Made by a program: the position numbers and the translations under genes
In this document: positions 1-6,464 of the stretch, piece by piece
Layout: each line of letters starts with the position of its first letter
Numbering within the stretch: position 1 is the first letter of the stretch
Notes under the pieces: model-generated
The model's input: only the letters and a program-made list of their open reading frames with translations
Told to the model about the DNA's origin: nothing
Databases searched by the model: none
Origin: Lachnoclostridium sp. UBA6558
GTDB lineage: Bacteria > Bacillota > Clostridia > Lachnospirales > Lachnospiraceae
NCBI GenBank assembly: GCA_002434335.1
Contig: DJJW01000021.1
Location: forward strand, 110,637 to 118,111
Length of the DNA: 7,475 bases
Direction of reading: 5' to 3'

Positions 1-305
1 TACATGACATTTATAGCTAATCCATCTTCATAAAACACATAGGTCATCTTGATATTTTCCACCTGAAAGCTTGAAGTTTCCAAAGGTTTTGCTGAAAATT
101 CGATACCGCGTTCTTCCTTAAGTATATGATTAACATATTCCAGGACCTCCTGGCTTTCCTCCGCAGATACCACAGTAAATTCATGCTTATATTTCGTCAT
201 ATAATACCTGGCTTCATTGGCACGTAATCCGGCAAGGGCTTCTGCAACAGGTGAAGATTCAAGGCCCACTGCAGATACCTTTTTAAAATCAACGATATAG
301 GACAT
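1..305 (-). CDS. Hypothetical protein, 3' end cut by window edge
   Basis: An open minus-strand frame begins at ATG 305 and stays open for 101 codons to the window edge, so the C-terminus is missing. The start is well supported: AAAGGAGA lies a few bases upstream (about 311-318). The protein begins MSYIVDFKKVSAVGLESS and continues as an acidic and basic soluble sequence with no signal peptide, membrane segment or cysteine in the visible part. It contains an Ala/Glu/Arg-rich helical stretch (residues about 20-35), then alternating strand-like stretches (FTVVS, IEFSA, MTYVFYEDG). I do not recognise the family. It lies about 420 bases beyond the last transporter gene, so it is probably not part of the peptide operon, although it has the same orientation. 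An immunity role is conceivable from position alone, but nothing in the sequence shows it. Confidence 0.75.
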   Translation of the reverse strand, partial: MSYIVDFKKVSAVGLESSPVAEALAGLRANEARYYMTKYKHEFTVVSAEESQEVLEYVNHILKEERGIEFSAKPLETSSFQVENIKMTYVFYEDGLAINVM

Positions 306-321
306 ACTTATCTCTCCTTTC

Positions 322-500
322 TTATTTCCTGGTAACAGGTAGCCACATTTCATCCAATACCCAACCATCCCTGCGTCCCATCTTAACAGATGTCTTAGGC
401 TGCCTAAGCAAAATCGAAAGCTGTCCTTTTCTTCCAAGATATAAGCTGCATTAATGTAAGCTACCTTATTTTTATTTATCAAATTACTTGTCTTCTTCAC
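322..500 (-). pseudogene. Possible decayed or frameshifted small reading frame
   Basis: Two overlapping minus-strand frames each look partly protein-like. Frame one runs from GTG 500 through a VAYINAAYILEEK stretch. Frame two, one base back (-1), carries GQLSILLRQPKTSV and then RRDGWVLDEMWLPVTRK, ending at TAA 322, just ahead of the RBS of the next gene. Joined at the AAAAGG stretch (about 427-432) by a -1 shift, they would give a 59-residue basic protein. No ATG and no good RBS precede the first half, and GTG 500 sits only 11 bases past the -10-like box. This may be the remnant of a decayed gene, a sequencing error, or coincidence. I do not recognise the product. The first frame also continues in phase into the ATG at 305, so an N-terminally extended version of that protein cannot be excluded. 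Confidence 0.3.
394..408. repeat. 15-bp perfect palindrome
   Basis: CTTAGGC-T-GCCTAAG is a perfect inverted repeat with 7-base arms around one central base. It lies about 90 bases upstream of the ATG at 305. The one-base centre is too tight for an RNA hairpin of full stem length but suits a dimeric DNA-binding protein. It also overlaps the possible decayed reading frame, so it may be chance coding sequence. Confidence 0.35.
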
Positions 501-511
501 TTGATAGATTT

Positions 512-517
512 ATTATA
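512..517 (-). promoter_or_regulatory. Possible -10 box (TATAAT) for the leftmost gene
   Basis: A perfect TATAAT occurs on the minus strand at 517-512, about 207 bases upstream of the ATG at 305. At 16-18 bases spacing there is no good -35 hexamer (TCAATT-like only), and there is no TGn extension. It is the best promoter candidate between the operon end and the next gene, but in A+T-rich DNA such a hexamer is expected by chance fairly often. Confidence 0.25.
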
Positions 518-725
518 CCCTTAATCATGCCAAAAATTGATACTGTTTAGGGTCTTATAAAAAAAGTTCTTGCCTCTGGATCGATATCTGCTGATTACCC
601 TGAAAGAAGAGAACGAATTGTGTCCTATCCTATCTATCTTCTGCATCTTTGAAAAAAGTCTTTGGCTGATTGAAGATTATAAATAATCAAATCCAGATTG
701 TTCCGCTGCATGAGAATTAAGCTAT

Positions 726-2543
726 TTATCCTTGATTTTTATAAAACTCTGCTTGAAGACTATACATTTTGGCATATTCCCTGCCTTCTTTCATTAAAAT
801 CTCATGACTGCCGTTTTCTATAATTTCTCCATTCTTAAAGACCACAATACGATTACTTAACCGGCAGCTGCTCATCCGGTGCGAAATATAAATTCCCGTC
901 TTACCTTCCATTATATCCTTAAAATTGTGAAAGACTTCATATTCAGCCATAGGCGAAAGATTAGCTGTTGGTTCATCTAAAATCATTATGGAACTATCTT
1001 TGTATATGGCATGGCTAATTGCCAGCTTTTGCTGTTCACCACCGGAGAGTTCCACCCCTCCTTCTTCGAATTTACGGGTAATATATGTATTATCACCGTA
1101 TGGTAAGGAGCGTGCTTTTTCCAGCAACCCTGCTTTTTTTAGAGCAATATGCAGCCGTTCCTGAGAAATGTTTTTAAAGTCTGTAAGTGCTATATTTTCA
1201 TTCATTTTAAATGCGAGTATCTTATAGTCCTGAAATACCACTCCTAGCTTTTTTACGTAATCAGCAAACCCATACTCCCAGATATTCTTACCATTTAACC
1301 TTATTTCTCCTTTTGTCGGTTTATACAGGCGCATCAGCAGTTTTATAAATGTTGTTTTACCTGCACCATTGTCTCCAACAATAGAGATAATTTCCTTCCA
1401 CTCTATTTTTAAATTAATATTTTTTAAGGTATAGCTATCACTGCCAGGATATTTAAACCAGAGACCAGCCACCTCAATCACATATCCATGGTCTTGTTCT
1501 AAAGGCGCATCAGCCTCTTCTTCCTCCATACGCTCACTTGTTTCCTCCAGTTCCAGAAATAACCGGAACTCCTCCACATACATCCCGGCTTCCTGAATTA
1601 TCAGGAAATTGTTGAATATATCCTTCAGAGACAGAGAGAAGGTATTTATAGCACCAATATACATCGAAAAATCACCAATGGTTATTCTACCTCTCATCAA
1701 GAGCCAGCCAACGTACAGATAAGTAGCCCCGTCCTGTAAGACCCCTGCAGTCACACCTGCACATTGTGTTATTGTTTGATAATTAATGTTTTCCCGTGTG
1801 TTTTTATAAACCCGGTTTAGAAGAATGGAAGCTTTGGCAGAAATCCAATCCTGCAACTGGTAGTTTCGGATTTCTTTTGCATATTCATTTTCTTGAAGTT
1901 CATTCATTAAATAATTGATTTTACGTATATGAGGTGTACAGGATTTATAAAAGGCCAACTGCTTTTTAACAGCCGAACTATTTAATACGGTATTAATGAC
2001 AACTACAAAAAATATAACAAAGAAAACCAATATGTTCAAGGAAAAAAGAATCCAGGAAACCCCTAAAATAGTCACAAATGCAGTTAACATGTCCTTAATT
2101 GCTCCGGTCAGGCGCTGTATATCTGCCTGCCATACCTTTACGATTCCAGCTGCTTTTTGGTATCTGTCTAAAACTTCCGGTGACTCAAGCATCCAAAAGG
2201 GTAAATTCGTGATCTTTTCCTGCAGCTTTAACTGTAATCTGCTTTTAATTCTCACAATTCTTCCATTATTGAAGGCTTCAAGCAGGTTACCCAGTAATCT
2301 TAATACAATAAGAACCACCGCCATGCTTACGGTGAGGAGCAAGGCGGCAGACATTCGTTTTGGTCCTGTGATTTCATCAATAATTAATTTGGGAAATAGA
2401 ATGACCGCAATGGATAACAGTGATTTATTAATGCTGGTGACCGGAATAAGTAAAATATATTTCTTATCAAAAGACCATATAAGTCCAAGCAGATAAAAAA
2501 TACGAAAAAAAACAATTTTCAGACTCTTTTGTTTCTTCTTCAT
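726..2543 (-). CDS. ABC exporter half-transporter (fused permease-ATPase), second of a pair
   Basis: The product is a 605-aa membrane protein with an N-terminal ABC exporter membrane domain (residues about 1-330) and a C-terminal ATPase domain (about 355-600). Hydrophobic segments lie near 30-52, 66-85, 152-185 and 262-300. The ATPase motifs are all present: Walker A GDNGAGKTT 390-398, Q-loop Gln438, signature LSGGEQQ 499-505, Walker B IMILDEP 519-525 and switch His555. The D-loop reads ANLSP, so the usual Asp is Ser. There is no N-terminal C39 peptidase domain, so leader removal must be done elsewhere. The ATG at 2543 follows an AAGG-type RBS, 16 bases after the upstream transporter's stop. 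Sharing its architecture with that neighbour, it probably forms a heterodimer with it that exports the matured peptide. Self-immunity by export is an alternative or additional role. The family call is firm; the substrate is inferred. Confidence 0.93.
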   Translation of the reverse strand: MKKKQKSLKIVFFRIFYLLGLIWSFDKKYILLIPVTSINKSLLSIAVILFPKLIIDEITGPKRMSAALLLTVSMAVVLIVLRLLGNLLEAFNNGRIVRIKSRLQLKLQEKITNLPFWMLESPEVLDRYQKAAGIVKVWQADIQRLTGAIKDMLTAFVTILGVSWILFSLNILVFFVIFFVVVINTVLNSSAVKKQLAFYKSCTPHIRKINYLMNELQENEYAKEIRNYQLQDWISAKASILLNRVYKNTRENINYQTITQCAGVTAGVLQDGATYLYVGWLLMRGRITIGDFSMYIGAINTFSLSLKDIFNNFLIIQEAGMYVEEFRLFLELEETSERMEEEEADAPLEQDHGYVIEVAGLWFKYPGSDSYTLKNINLKIEWKEIISIVGDNGAGKTTFIKLLMRLYKPTKGEIRLNGKNIWEYGFADYVKKLGVVFQDYKILAFKMNENIALTDFKNISQERLHIALKKAGLLEKARSLPYGDNTYITRKFEEGGVELSGGEQQKLAISHAIYKDSSIMILDEPTANLSPMAEYEVFHNFKDIMEGKTGIYISHRMSSCRLSNRIVVFKNGEIIENGSHEILMKEGREYAKMYSLQAEFYKNQG

Positions 2544-2559
2544 AATCTATTTCCTTCTT

Positions 2560-4353
2560 TCAGTCATTATAATATCCAGCCTGCAGCTGAAACATTTCAA
2601 AATAAGTCCCCCTCTGTTCCATCAGGCTGGCATGGCTGCCACACTCTGATATAGTTCCGTTTTCCAGTAATATTACCCTATCGCAAAACAGGGAGCTTGA
2701 GAGCCTGTGGGACACAAAAAGTGCTGTCTTACTCTCTGTCATCTGATAATATTGTTTATAAATATCATGTTCCGCAAGAGGTGAAAGATTGGCGGTAGGT
2801 TCATCTAATATAAGCACTGGTGCATCCAGATAAAGTGCTCTTGCAAGAGATAATTTCTGCTGTTCACCACCGGATAGCTCCACTCCCTGTTCCTCAAATT
2901 TTTTGCTCATATAAGTATCCGTCTTATTTGCAAGTCTCTCCACTTTCTCTTTCAGACCGCTATGTAACAGAGCTTCCTCCATTTTTTGCACTTCTACTTT
3001 TTTCCCCATAGCTATATTTTCGCTGATGGTAAATGCAAAAATCTTATAGTCCTGAAAAACAGCACCAAAAATCTTCTGATAACTTCCGAAATCATATTCA
3101 CGACTATCTATGCCATTCAATAAAATCATTCCTTCCGTGGGAGAATAGAGACCCGTCAATAATTTTATCAGAGTTGTTTTTCCTGCCCCGTTGTCGCCCA
3201 CTAAGGAAAGCTTTTCACCAGGGTGAATAATGAGGTTAATATCTTTTAAAATCCAGTTATCTGTTCTGGGATATCGAAAAGACACGTGTTGAAATTCTAT
3301 CGTAAGCTCATTGGCAGTAACTAATTCCACATTTTTTTTATGACCTGATTCATGCACCTGATACGCTGACAGGAAGTTTCTAAAATCCTCCATGAACAAA
3401 TTATACTTATTCAATTGAATGGTATTATCCAGTATGGAACTTAAGGAGGCAGAAAACCGGTTTACGGCAGCCAGATACATGGAAAAACTTCCTATGGTCA
3501 ATTTTTCATAAATTACTTTATAAATCAGATATATGTAAATTCCAAGTTCCTGAAGACATGAAAAGACAGAACCCAGAATTGTAACCTTCGTATTGTTGCG
3601 GATGATGGATTTTTGCTTCTTGTAAAAGTCCTCCCTGTTCTGTCTGGATTTATCCGCAAACCAATCAGACAAAGCCTCTAACCGTATTATTTTCCCATAT
3701 TGGAAATCCGTAGCTACCCGGTCTAAATAATCCCACTTTCTTCTGATGTGCGCAGTGTCTTTATCAATATCATGGTTTTTTTTCTGCATTTTAATTTGGT
3801 ATAACATATTTACAGCAAACAATAAAAATAAGATTAAAATTATTCTCCAATCGAACATTGTAATAACCGCCAAAATACCTGCTAACTGTAACAGACCAGA
3901 AAGCAGGTTTGCAAATGAGAACGCAAAAGTATTAAAATATGTACTATTCCAGATAATCTGGCAGGCATGGTCCCGCATATCCAGATATGCGGGATTTTCA
4001 ATATCTTCAAATGCTGTGGTCATATTGATTTTATTGCATAACAGCCGGAGCCGGATCATGAGAAACTCCCCTTCCAGCTCACCTTTTAATTTTGCTGCCG
4101 TAAGACCGTTCCTGGTTACAAGCATTGTACCGGCTAAACCAGACACCAGCAGTACTACCTCTAAAAAAGACCCGCTTCCTAAAATCCTATCTAGAATTAA
4201 TTTTGGAAATATTATGACAACAAAAGGTTCTATTGCAGAAAGCAAAAATTGTATAAACAGATAAAATAAGTATTTCTTATCATACTGCCAGGCAAGCTGA
4301 TACAAATAAAAAACATTATTTAATTTACGAAATACTCCCTTTTTTTGCTTCAC
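2560..4353 (-). CDS. ABC exporter half-transporter (fused permease-ATPase), first of a pair
   Basis: The product is a 597-aa ABC exporter half-transporter. Its membrane domain covers residues about 20-320, with hydrophobic segments near 28-54, 63-80, 142-186 and 257-283. Its ATPase domain covers about 350-595: Walker A GDNGAGKTT 386-394, Q-loop Gln434, LSGGEQQ 493-499, Walker B VLILDEP 513-519 and switch His549. As in the partner, the D-loop is ANLSP. I place the start at GTG 4353, because AGGAG lies 7 bases upstream and the gene then begins 13 bases after the protease-fusion stop. A longer in-frame start at TTG 4416 would overlap that gene by 50 bases and has no RBS. There is no C39 peptidase domain. 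The two half-transporters have matching motifs but clearly different sequences, which fits a heterodimeric peptide exporter. The substrate, presumably the product of the 26-aa precursor, is inferred from the neighbourhood. Confidence 0.93.
   Translation of the reverse strand: MKQKKGVFRKLNNVFYLYQLAWQYDKKYLFYLFIQFLLSAIEPFVVIIFPKLILDRILGSGSFLEVVLLVSGLAGTMLVTRNGLTAAKLKGELEGEFLMIRLRLLCNKINMTTAFEDIENPAYLDMRDHACQIIWNSTYFNTFAFSFANLLSGLLQLAGILAVITMFDWRIILILFLLFAVNMLYQIKMQKKNHDIDKDTAHIRRKWDYLDRVATDFQYGKIIRLEALSDWFADKSRQNREDFYKKQKSIIRNNTKVTILGSVFSCLQELGIYIYLIYKVIYEKLTIGSFSMYLAAVNRFSASLSSILDNTIQLNKYNLFMEDFRNFLSAYQVHESGHKKNVELVTANELTIEFQHVSFRYPRTDNWILKDINLIIHPGEKLSLVGDNGAGKTTLIKLLTGLYSPTEGMILLNGIDSREYDFGSYQKIFGAVFQDYKIFAFTISENIAMGKKVEVQKMEEALLHSGLKEKVERLANKTDTYMSKKFEEQGVELSGGEQQKLSLARALYLDAPVLILDEPTANLSPLAEHDIYKQYYQMTESKTALFVSHRLSSSLFCDRVILLENGTISECGSHASLMEQRGTYFEMFQLQAGYYND
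3971..3994. repeat. Perfect 10-bp stem, 4-base loop hairpin inside the transporter gene
   Basis: TCCCGCATAT, then CCAG, then ATATGCGGGA form a perfect inverted repeat with 10-base arms. It lies within the codons for residues about 120-128 of the first half-transporter. In the operon mRNA the loop is CUGG and the stem has five G-C pairs. On the plus strand it is followed by TTTT (3995-3998), giving a terminator-like form only for antisense transcription. Confidence 0.6.
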
Positions 4354-4360
4354 GGATTTT

Positions 4361-4365
4361 CTCCT
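4361..4365 (-). promoter_or_regulatory. RBS that fixes the GTG start of the first half-transporter
   Basis: AGGAG on the minus strand lies immediately after the TAA stop of the protease fusion and 7 bases before GTG 4353. It decides against the upstream TTG at 4416, which has no comparable site, and suggests tight translational coupling between the two genes. Confidence 0.8.
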
Positions 4366-4366
4366 C

Positions 4367-6181
4367 TTAATTCTCTTCTGCAAAAAATTCAATGCATTTA
4401 TGATACAACGCTTCAATATCTGATGTAGAATTTAATATATAAACCATTAAACCTGTCATTTCTTTTAGCTCTTCCCGCTTCTCCTGCAATCTCTCATCTG
4501 AAATGCTGTTACTGGAATTACCAAAGACTGACCAGCGTAAATTGCGCTCAACAGGATATAATACCAGGGCAATCACTTTCGTTTCAATGAAGCTTTCCAG
4601 GAAACGAACTGTTCGCTGAATATAAGATAATTCATCAAAAATATTTACACATAAAATGCAAATATCCGGTTCACTGCCCAGCAACAATTCCTGATTATAA
4701 AGGGTGTATAAACCTATATTACCGGTAGTCAGGGAAATCGTTTGAGATTGACCGCCTACCATCATTATATCAGGATTACGATCCTCTATCTGACCCATCA
4801 AATAATTTATCGTACTTATTCCCTGCAGACCATTGATTTTTACCGTAGAGGCATATCCCACCGGATAACAGGCATCAAAACCAAATAAAGGTGCCGTAGG
4901 CTCCGTTCCCAATTGACCGATCCGGTAACCATCCTTCAGCAGGTGTCGTCGCAAAGCCAGCTGCAGTGTGTATTTCCCTTGCCTTGAGCTGGTACCGAAA
5001 ATACCAATTACCGGTTTACCCATATGCCGTAATTTACCGCAATGGCTTTTCGGGATGTTTTCCTCTGTCACTGACGGAAAATAAACACAAAGCCCGGCTT
5101 CCTTTAATTTAGAGCATTCCTCTTGGTAAGGGTTCAAATCGTCAAAACAATAAAGGTTTTTCCCGTAAGTAAGACATTTGTCAATGATTTCTGATATAAA
5201 GTCTCTTTCCAGGGTCTGTCCAAGTATTTTGGAATGCCCCAATATGAAACAATCAAACTCTTCACGCTCCCAGTCAAGCTTATCCAAATCCTGAACCACT
5301 GAGTCACTGGGTATGGATTGCTCTGTTAGCTCATCAATTCGTTTTCCGGTATTTCCAAGGTAGCGGACATCATAAATCTTATGAATTTGAAAACTTAACA
5401 GATCACAGTAACGTAAAAGACTGTGTATCTCTTTGTTATAAGGAAAAATAACTGCACGGTTGATAGGAAAACTCTGTTTCATGTCCTGGATTTCTTCAAA
5501 TTTATACTGTGTTTTCGCTTTCTGCTTTAACTGGCTGCAAATGTCTTGTAGATCTGTAATCTCCTTTTCTATGAGTCCGCAAACCAGACCTGTTATATAG
5601 GGAGCCACAAAGCTGGAACCACCCGCCAGTATGTATTGGTTATCCAGCCAGGGAACCCGGATTTCAGTTCCGATTCCCCGTATATTAACAGGACTGTTTT
5701 CCAAATATTCATAGTCACTGAAGCGTTTACAGGAGGGACTCCAGTCAACGCCAATAACCTCCGGAAATGCGGCCGGATATGAGATTGTGCCGCCATTGTC
5801 AAAAGCAGAGATTAAGATAATACCTTTTTCTTTTATCTTAATACATAGCGTTCTAAAATACTCTATATCTTCACAATAGGTTACTCCATTACTTAAATGT
5901 ATCACCTTACATTCCAAATGCTCATATACATATTCCAATGCTGCAATTAAATATTCATAGGTGGTGGAAAAGCTGCCATCAAATATTTTTATGGGAAAGA
6001 TGTGTGCCTTGGGAGCATATCTGCGCAAAAGATAATAAATTGCTGTCCCGTGTCCCACGTTATCCTCAATATTCCTTGGATTTTCTGTATCCAGAAGATT
6101 AAGTCCGGATATTTCTTCGTTTTTTAATGCAGGATGTTCCCGGTTGACCCCGCTGTCAATTAAAACAATATCAATCATCAT
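4367..6181 (-). CDS. Subtilisin-type (S8) protease fused to a DUF1611-like P-loop domain
   Basis: The 604-aa product has two parts. Residues 1-240 are a compact S8 subtilase with a complete triad: Asp9 (LIDSGV), His44 (GHGTA) and Ser190 (GGSSFVAP), plus an oxyanion Asn129 (DNGG). There is no signal peptide and no prodomain, since the catalytic Asp motif sits at the very N-terminus. It should therefore act in the cytoplasm. Residues about 243-604 contain GTSSRQGKYT (396-405), a P-loop of the GTDxxxGK type seen in DUF1611 and dethiobiotin-synthetase-like proteins, followed by GTEPTAPLFG and MMVGGQSQT. This half resembles the 'TIGR04066 peptide maturation system' protein as I remember that family. 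The ATG at 6181 follows AGAGG; the next codon is also ATG. The likely role is leader cleavage of the neighbouring 26-aa precursor, with the P-loop half doing an unknown nucleotide-dependent step. The protease call is firm; the substrate is inferred. Confidence 0.88.
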   Translation of the reverse strand: MMIDIVLIDSGVNREHPALKNEEISGLNLLDTENPRNIEDNVGHGTAIYYLLRRYAPKAHIFPIKIFDGSFSTTYEYLIAALEYVYEHLECKVIHLSNGVTYCEDIEYFRTLCIKIKEKGIILISAFDNGGTISYPAAFPEVIGVDWSPSCKRFSDYEYLENSPVNIRGIGTEIRVPWLDNQYILAGGSSFVAPYITGLVCGLIEKEITDLQDICSQLKQKAKTQYKFEEIQDMKQSFPINRAVIFPYNKEIHSLLRYCDLLSFQIHKIYDVRYLGNTGKRIDELTEQSIPSDSVVQDLDKLDWEREEFDCFILGHSKILGQTLERDFISEIIDKCLTYGKNLYCFDDLNPYQEECSKLKEAGLCVYFPSVTEENIPKSHCGKLRHMGKPVIGIFGTSSRQGKYTLQLALRRHLLKDGYRIGQLGTEPTAPLFGFDACYPVGYASTVKINGLQGISTINYLMGQIEDRNPDIMMVGGQSQTISLTTGNIGLYTLYNQELLLGSEPDICILCVNIFDELSYIQRTVRFLESFIETKVIALVLYPVERNLRWSVFGNSSNSISDERLQEKREELKEMTGLMVYILNSTSDIEALYHKCIEFFAEEN

Positions 6182-6254
6182 TCCTACCTCTTAACTAAAT
6201 ACGCCAGTGATCGGGTTTATAAGTGAATCAATAGCTATAAATCATATATTTGTA

Positions 6255-6290
6255 AAACTGCAACTTTCAGACAAATGTATCAAACTGCAA
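6255..6290. repeat. Pair of 9-base direct repeats in the leader of the protease gene
   Basis: AAACTGCAA occurs at 6255-6263 and again at 6282-6290, 27 bases apart start to start, in the 129-base gap between the precursor and the protease fusion. The spacing is between two and three helical turns. There is no clear promoter with them (the nearest -35-like element is TTGCAG inside each repeat on the minus strand). It may be a binding site or chance. Confidence 0.25.
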
Positions 6291-6292
6291 AA

Positions 6293-6313
6293 TAGTATCC
6301 ACATTCAATACTA
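6293..6313 (-). terminator. Weak hairpin at the precursor stop, possible attenuator
   Basis: On the minus strand TAGTAT (6313-6308), a 9-base loop and ATACTA (6298-6293) form a perfect 6-bp stem that runs straight into TTTT. The precursor's TAG stop codon is the first part of the stem. The stem is A/T-rich with a single G-C pair, so it is at best a leaky terminator or an mRNA 3'-end stabiliser. It sits where a peptide operon would need more precursor than enzyme message. Confidence 0.35.
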
Positions 6314-6391
6314 GCAAATACCGCAGTTTCCGTTTTCACCGTAAAGAACAACTTTGAATTGATCTACCTTTTTTTTACTTAATTTCTTCAT
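6311..6391 (-). CDS. Short Cys-ending RiPP precursor peptide (26 aa)
   Basis: A 26-codon gene sits alone in the 283-base gap between the carrier-like protein and the protease fusion, and it is easily missed by length cut-offs. The peptide starts MKKLSKKKVDQF and, after KVVL, ends YGENGNCGIC and then TAG. Its first 13 residues are highly basic (seven Lys) and the last 10 form a Gly/Asn-rich tail with Cys23 and Cys26. The RBS is close to perfect. There is no Gly-Gly leader site, signal peptide or membrane segment. Position next to a SPASM radical SAM enzyme, a carrier-like protein, a subtilase and exporters strongly suggests a maturation substrate. The MKKLxKK start recalls, from memory, the clostridial CLI_3235-type bacteriocin precursors, but the tail is shorter and poorer in Cys than I remember for those. 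The chemistry of the product cannot be read from sequence. Confidence 0.8.
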   Translation of the reverse strand: MKKLSKKKVDQFKVVLYGENGNCGIC

Positions 6392-6396
6392 ACTTC

Positions 6397-6406
6397 CACC
6401 TCCTTT
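6397..6406 (-). promoter_or_regulatory. Near-perfect RBS of the precursor gene
   Basis: AAAGGAGGTG on the minus strand matches nearly the full complement of the 16S anti-Shine-Dalgarno sequence. The GGAGG core ends about 7 bases before ATG 6391. It is the strongest RBS in the window together with that of the carrier gene, and it supports both the reality and the high expression of the 26-aa gene. Confidence 0.85.
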
Positions 6407-6448
6407 TACAGTTCCTGATCACTGGCAATTTCCTGGCTGTGCTGTAAA
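6405..6448. repeat. 7-base inverted repeat just upstream of the precursor RBS
   Basis: TTTACAG (6405-6411) and CTGTAAA (6442-6448) are perfect complements enclosing 30 bases, in the short gap between the carrier-like gene and the precursor. On the mRNA the second arm abuts the GGAGG of the precursor RBS, so folding could affect ribosome access. The large loop makes the structure weak, and no promoter is evident here. Confidence 0.3.
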
Positions 6449-6464
6449 TTAATAACCTATTTGG

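Larger units (their letters stand above)
306..725. other. Intergenic region without an intact gene
   Basis: These 420 bases separate the last transporter gene from the hypothetical gene starting at 305. The half nearer the hypothetical gene holds a possible broken small frame (500-322), a 15-bp palindrome (394-408) and a -10-like hexamer (517-512 on the minus strand). The half nearer the transporter (about 545-725) is A+T-rich and shows no coding frame I would defend. I see no clear GC-rich stem followed by a T-run there. The closest candidate is a run of seven to eight T on the minus strand at about 560-567, without a good preceding stem. Where the operon transcript ends is therefore not visible. 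Confidence 0.6.

Noticed and set aside
545..725. Rho-independent terminator after the last transporter gene
   Set aside because: T-runs occur but none follows a convincing GC-rich stem.
1996..2496. Long plus-strand open frame antisense to the second half-transporter
   Set aside because: It is the shadow of a gene with clear ABC exporter motifs; it has no RBS or recognisable protein features.
3746..4264. Plus-strand open frame antisense to the first half-transporter
   Set aside because: It is a shadow frame opposite the hydrophobic membrane domain, with low-complexity composition and no credible start context.
4354..4416. N-terminal extension of the first half-transporter from TTG 4416
   Set aside because: It would overlap the protease gene by 50 bases and has no RBS, whereas GTG 4353 has AGGAG at correct spacing.
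6242..6304. 20-codon minus-strand frame with two Cys just after the precursor, as a second precursor
   Set aside because: No RBS precedes its ATG, its sequence is unlike the 26-mer, and it overlaps the hairpin and repeat region.
6311..6391. Lanthipeptide or GG-leader bacteriocin interpretation of the 26-mer
   Set aside because: There is no lanthionine synthetase or dehydratase gene, the tail has no Ser or Thr, there is no Gly-Gly cleavage site, and the exporters have no C39 peptidase domain.
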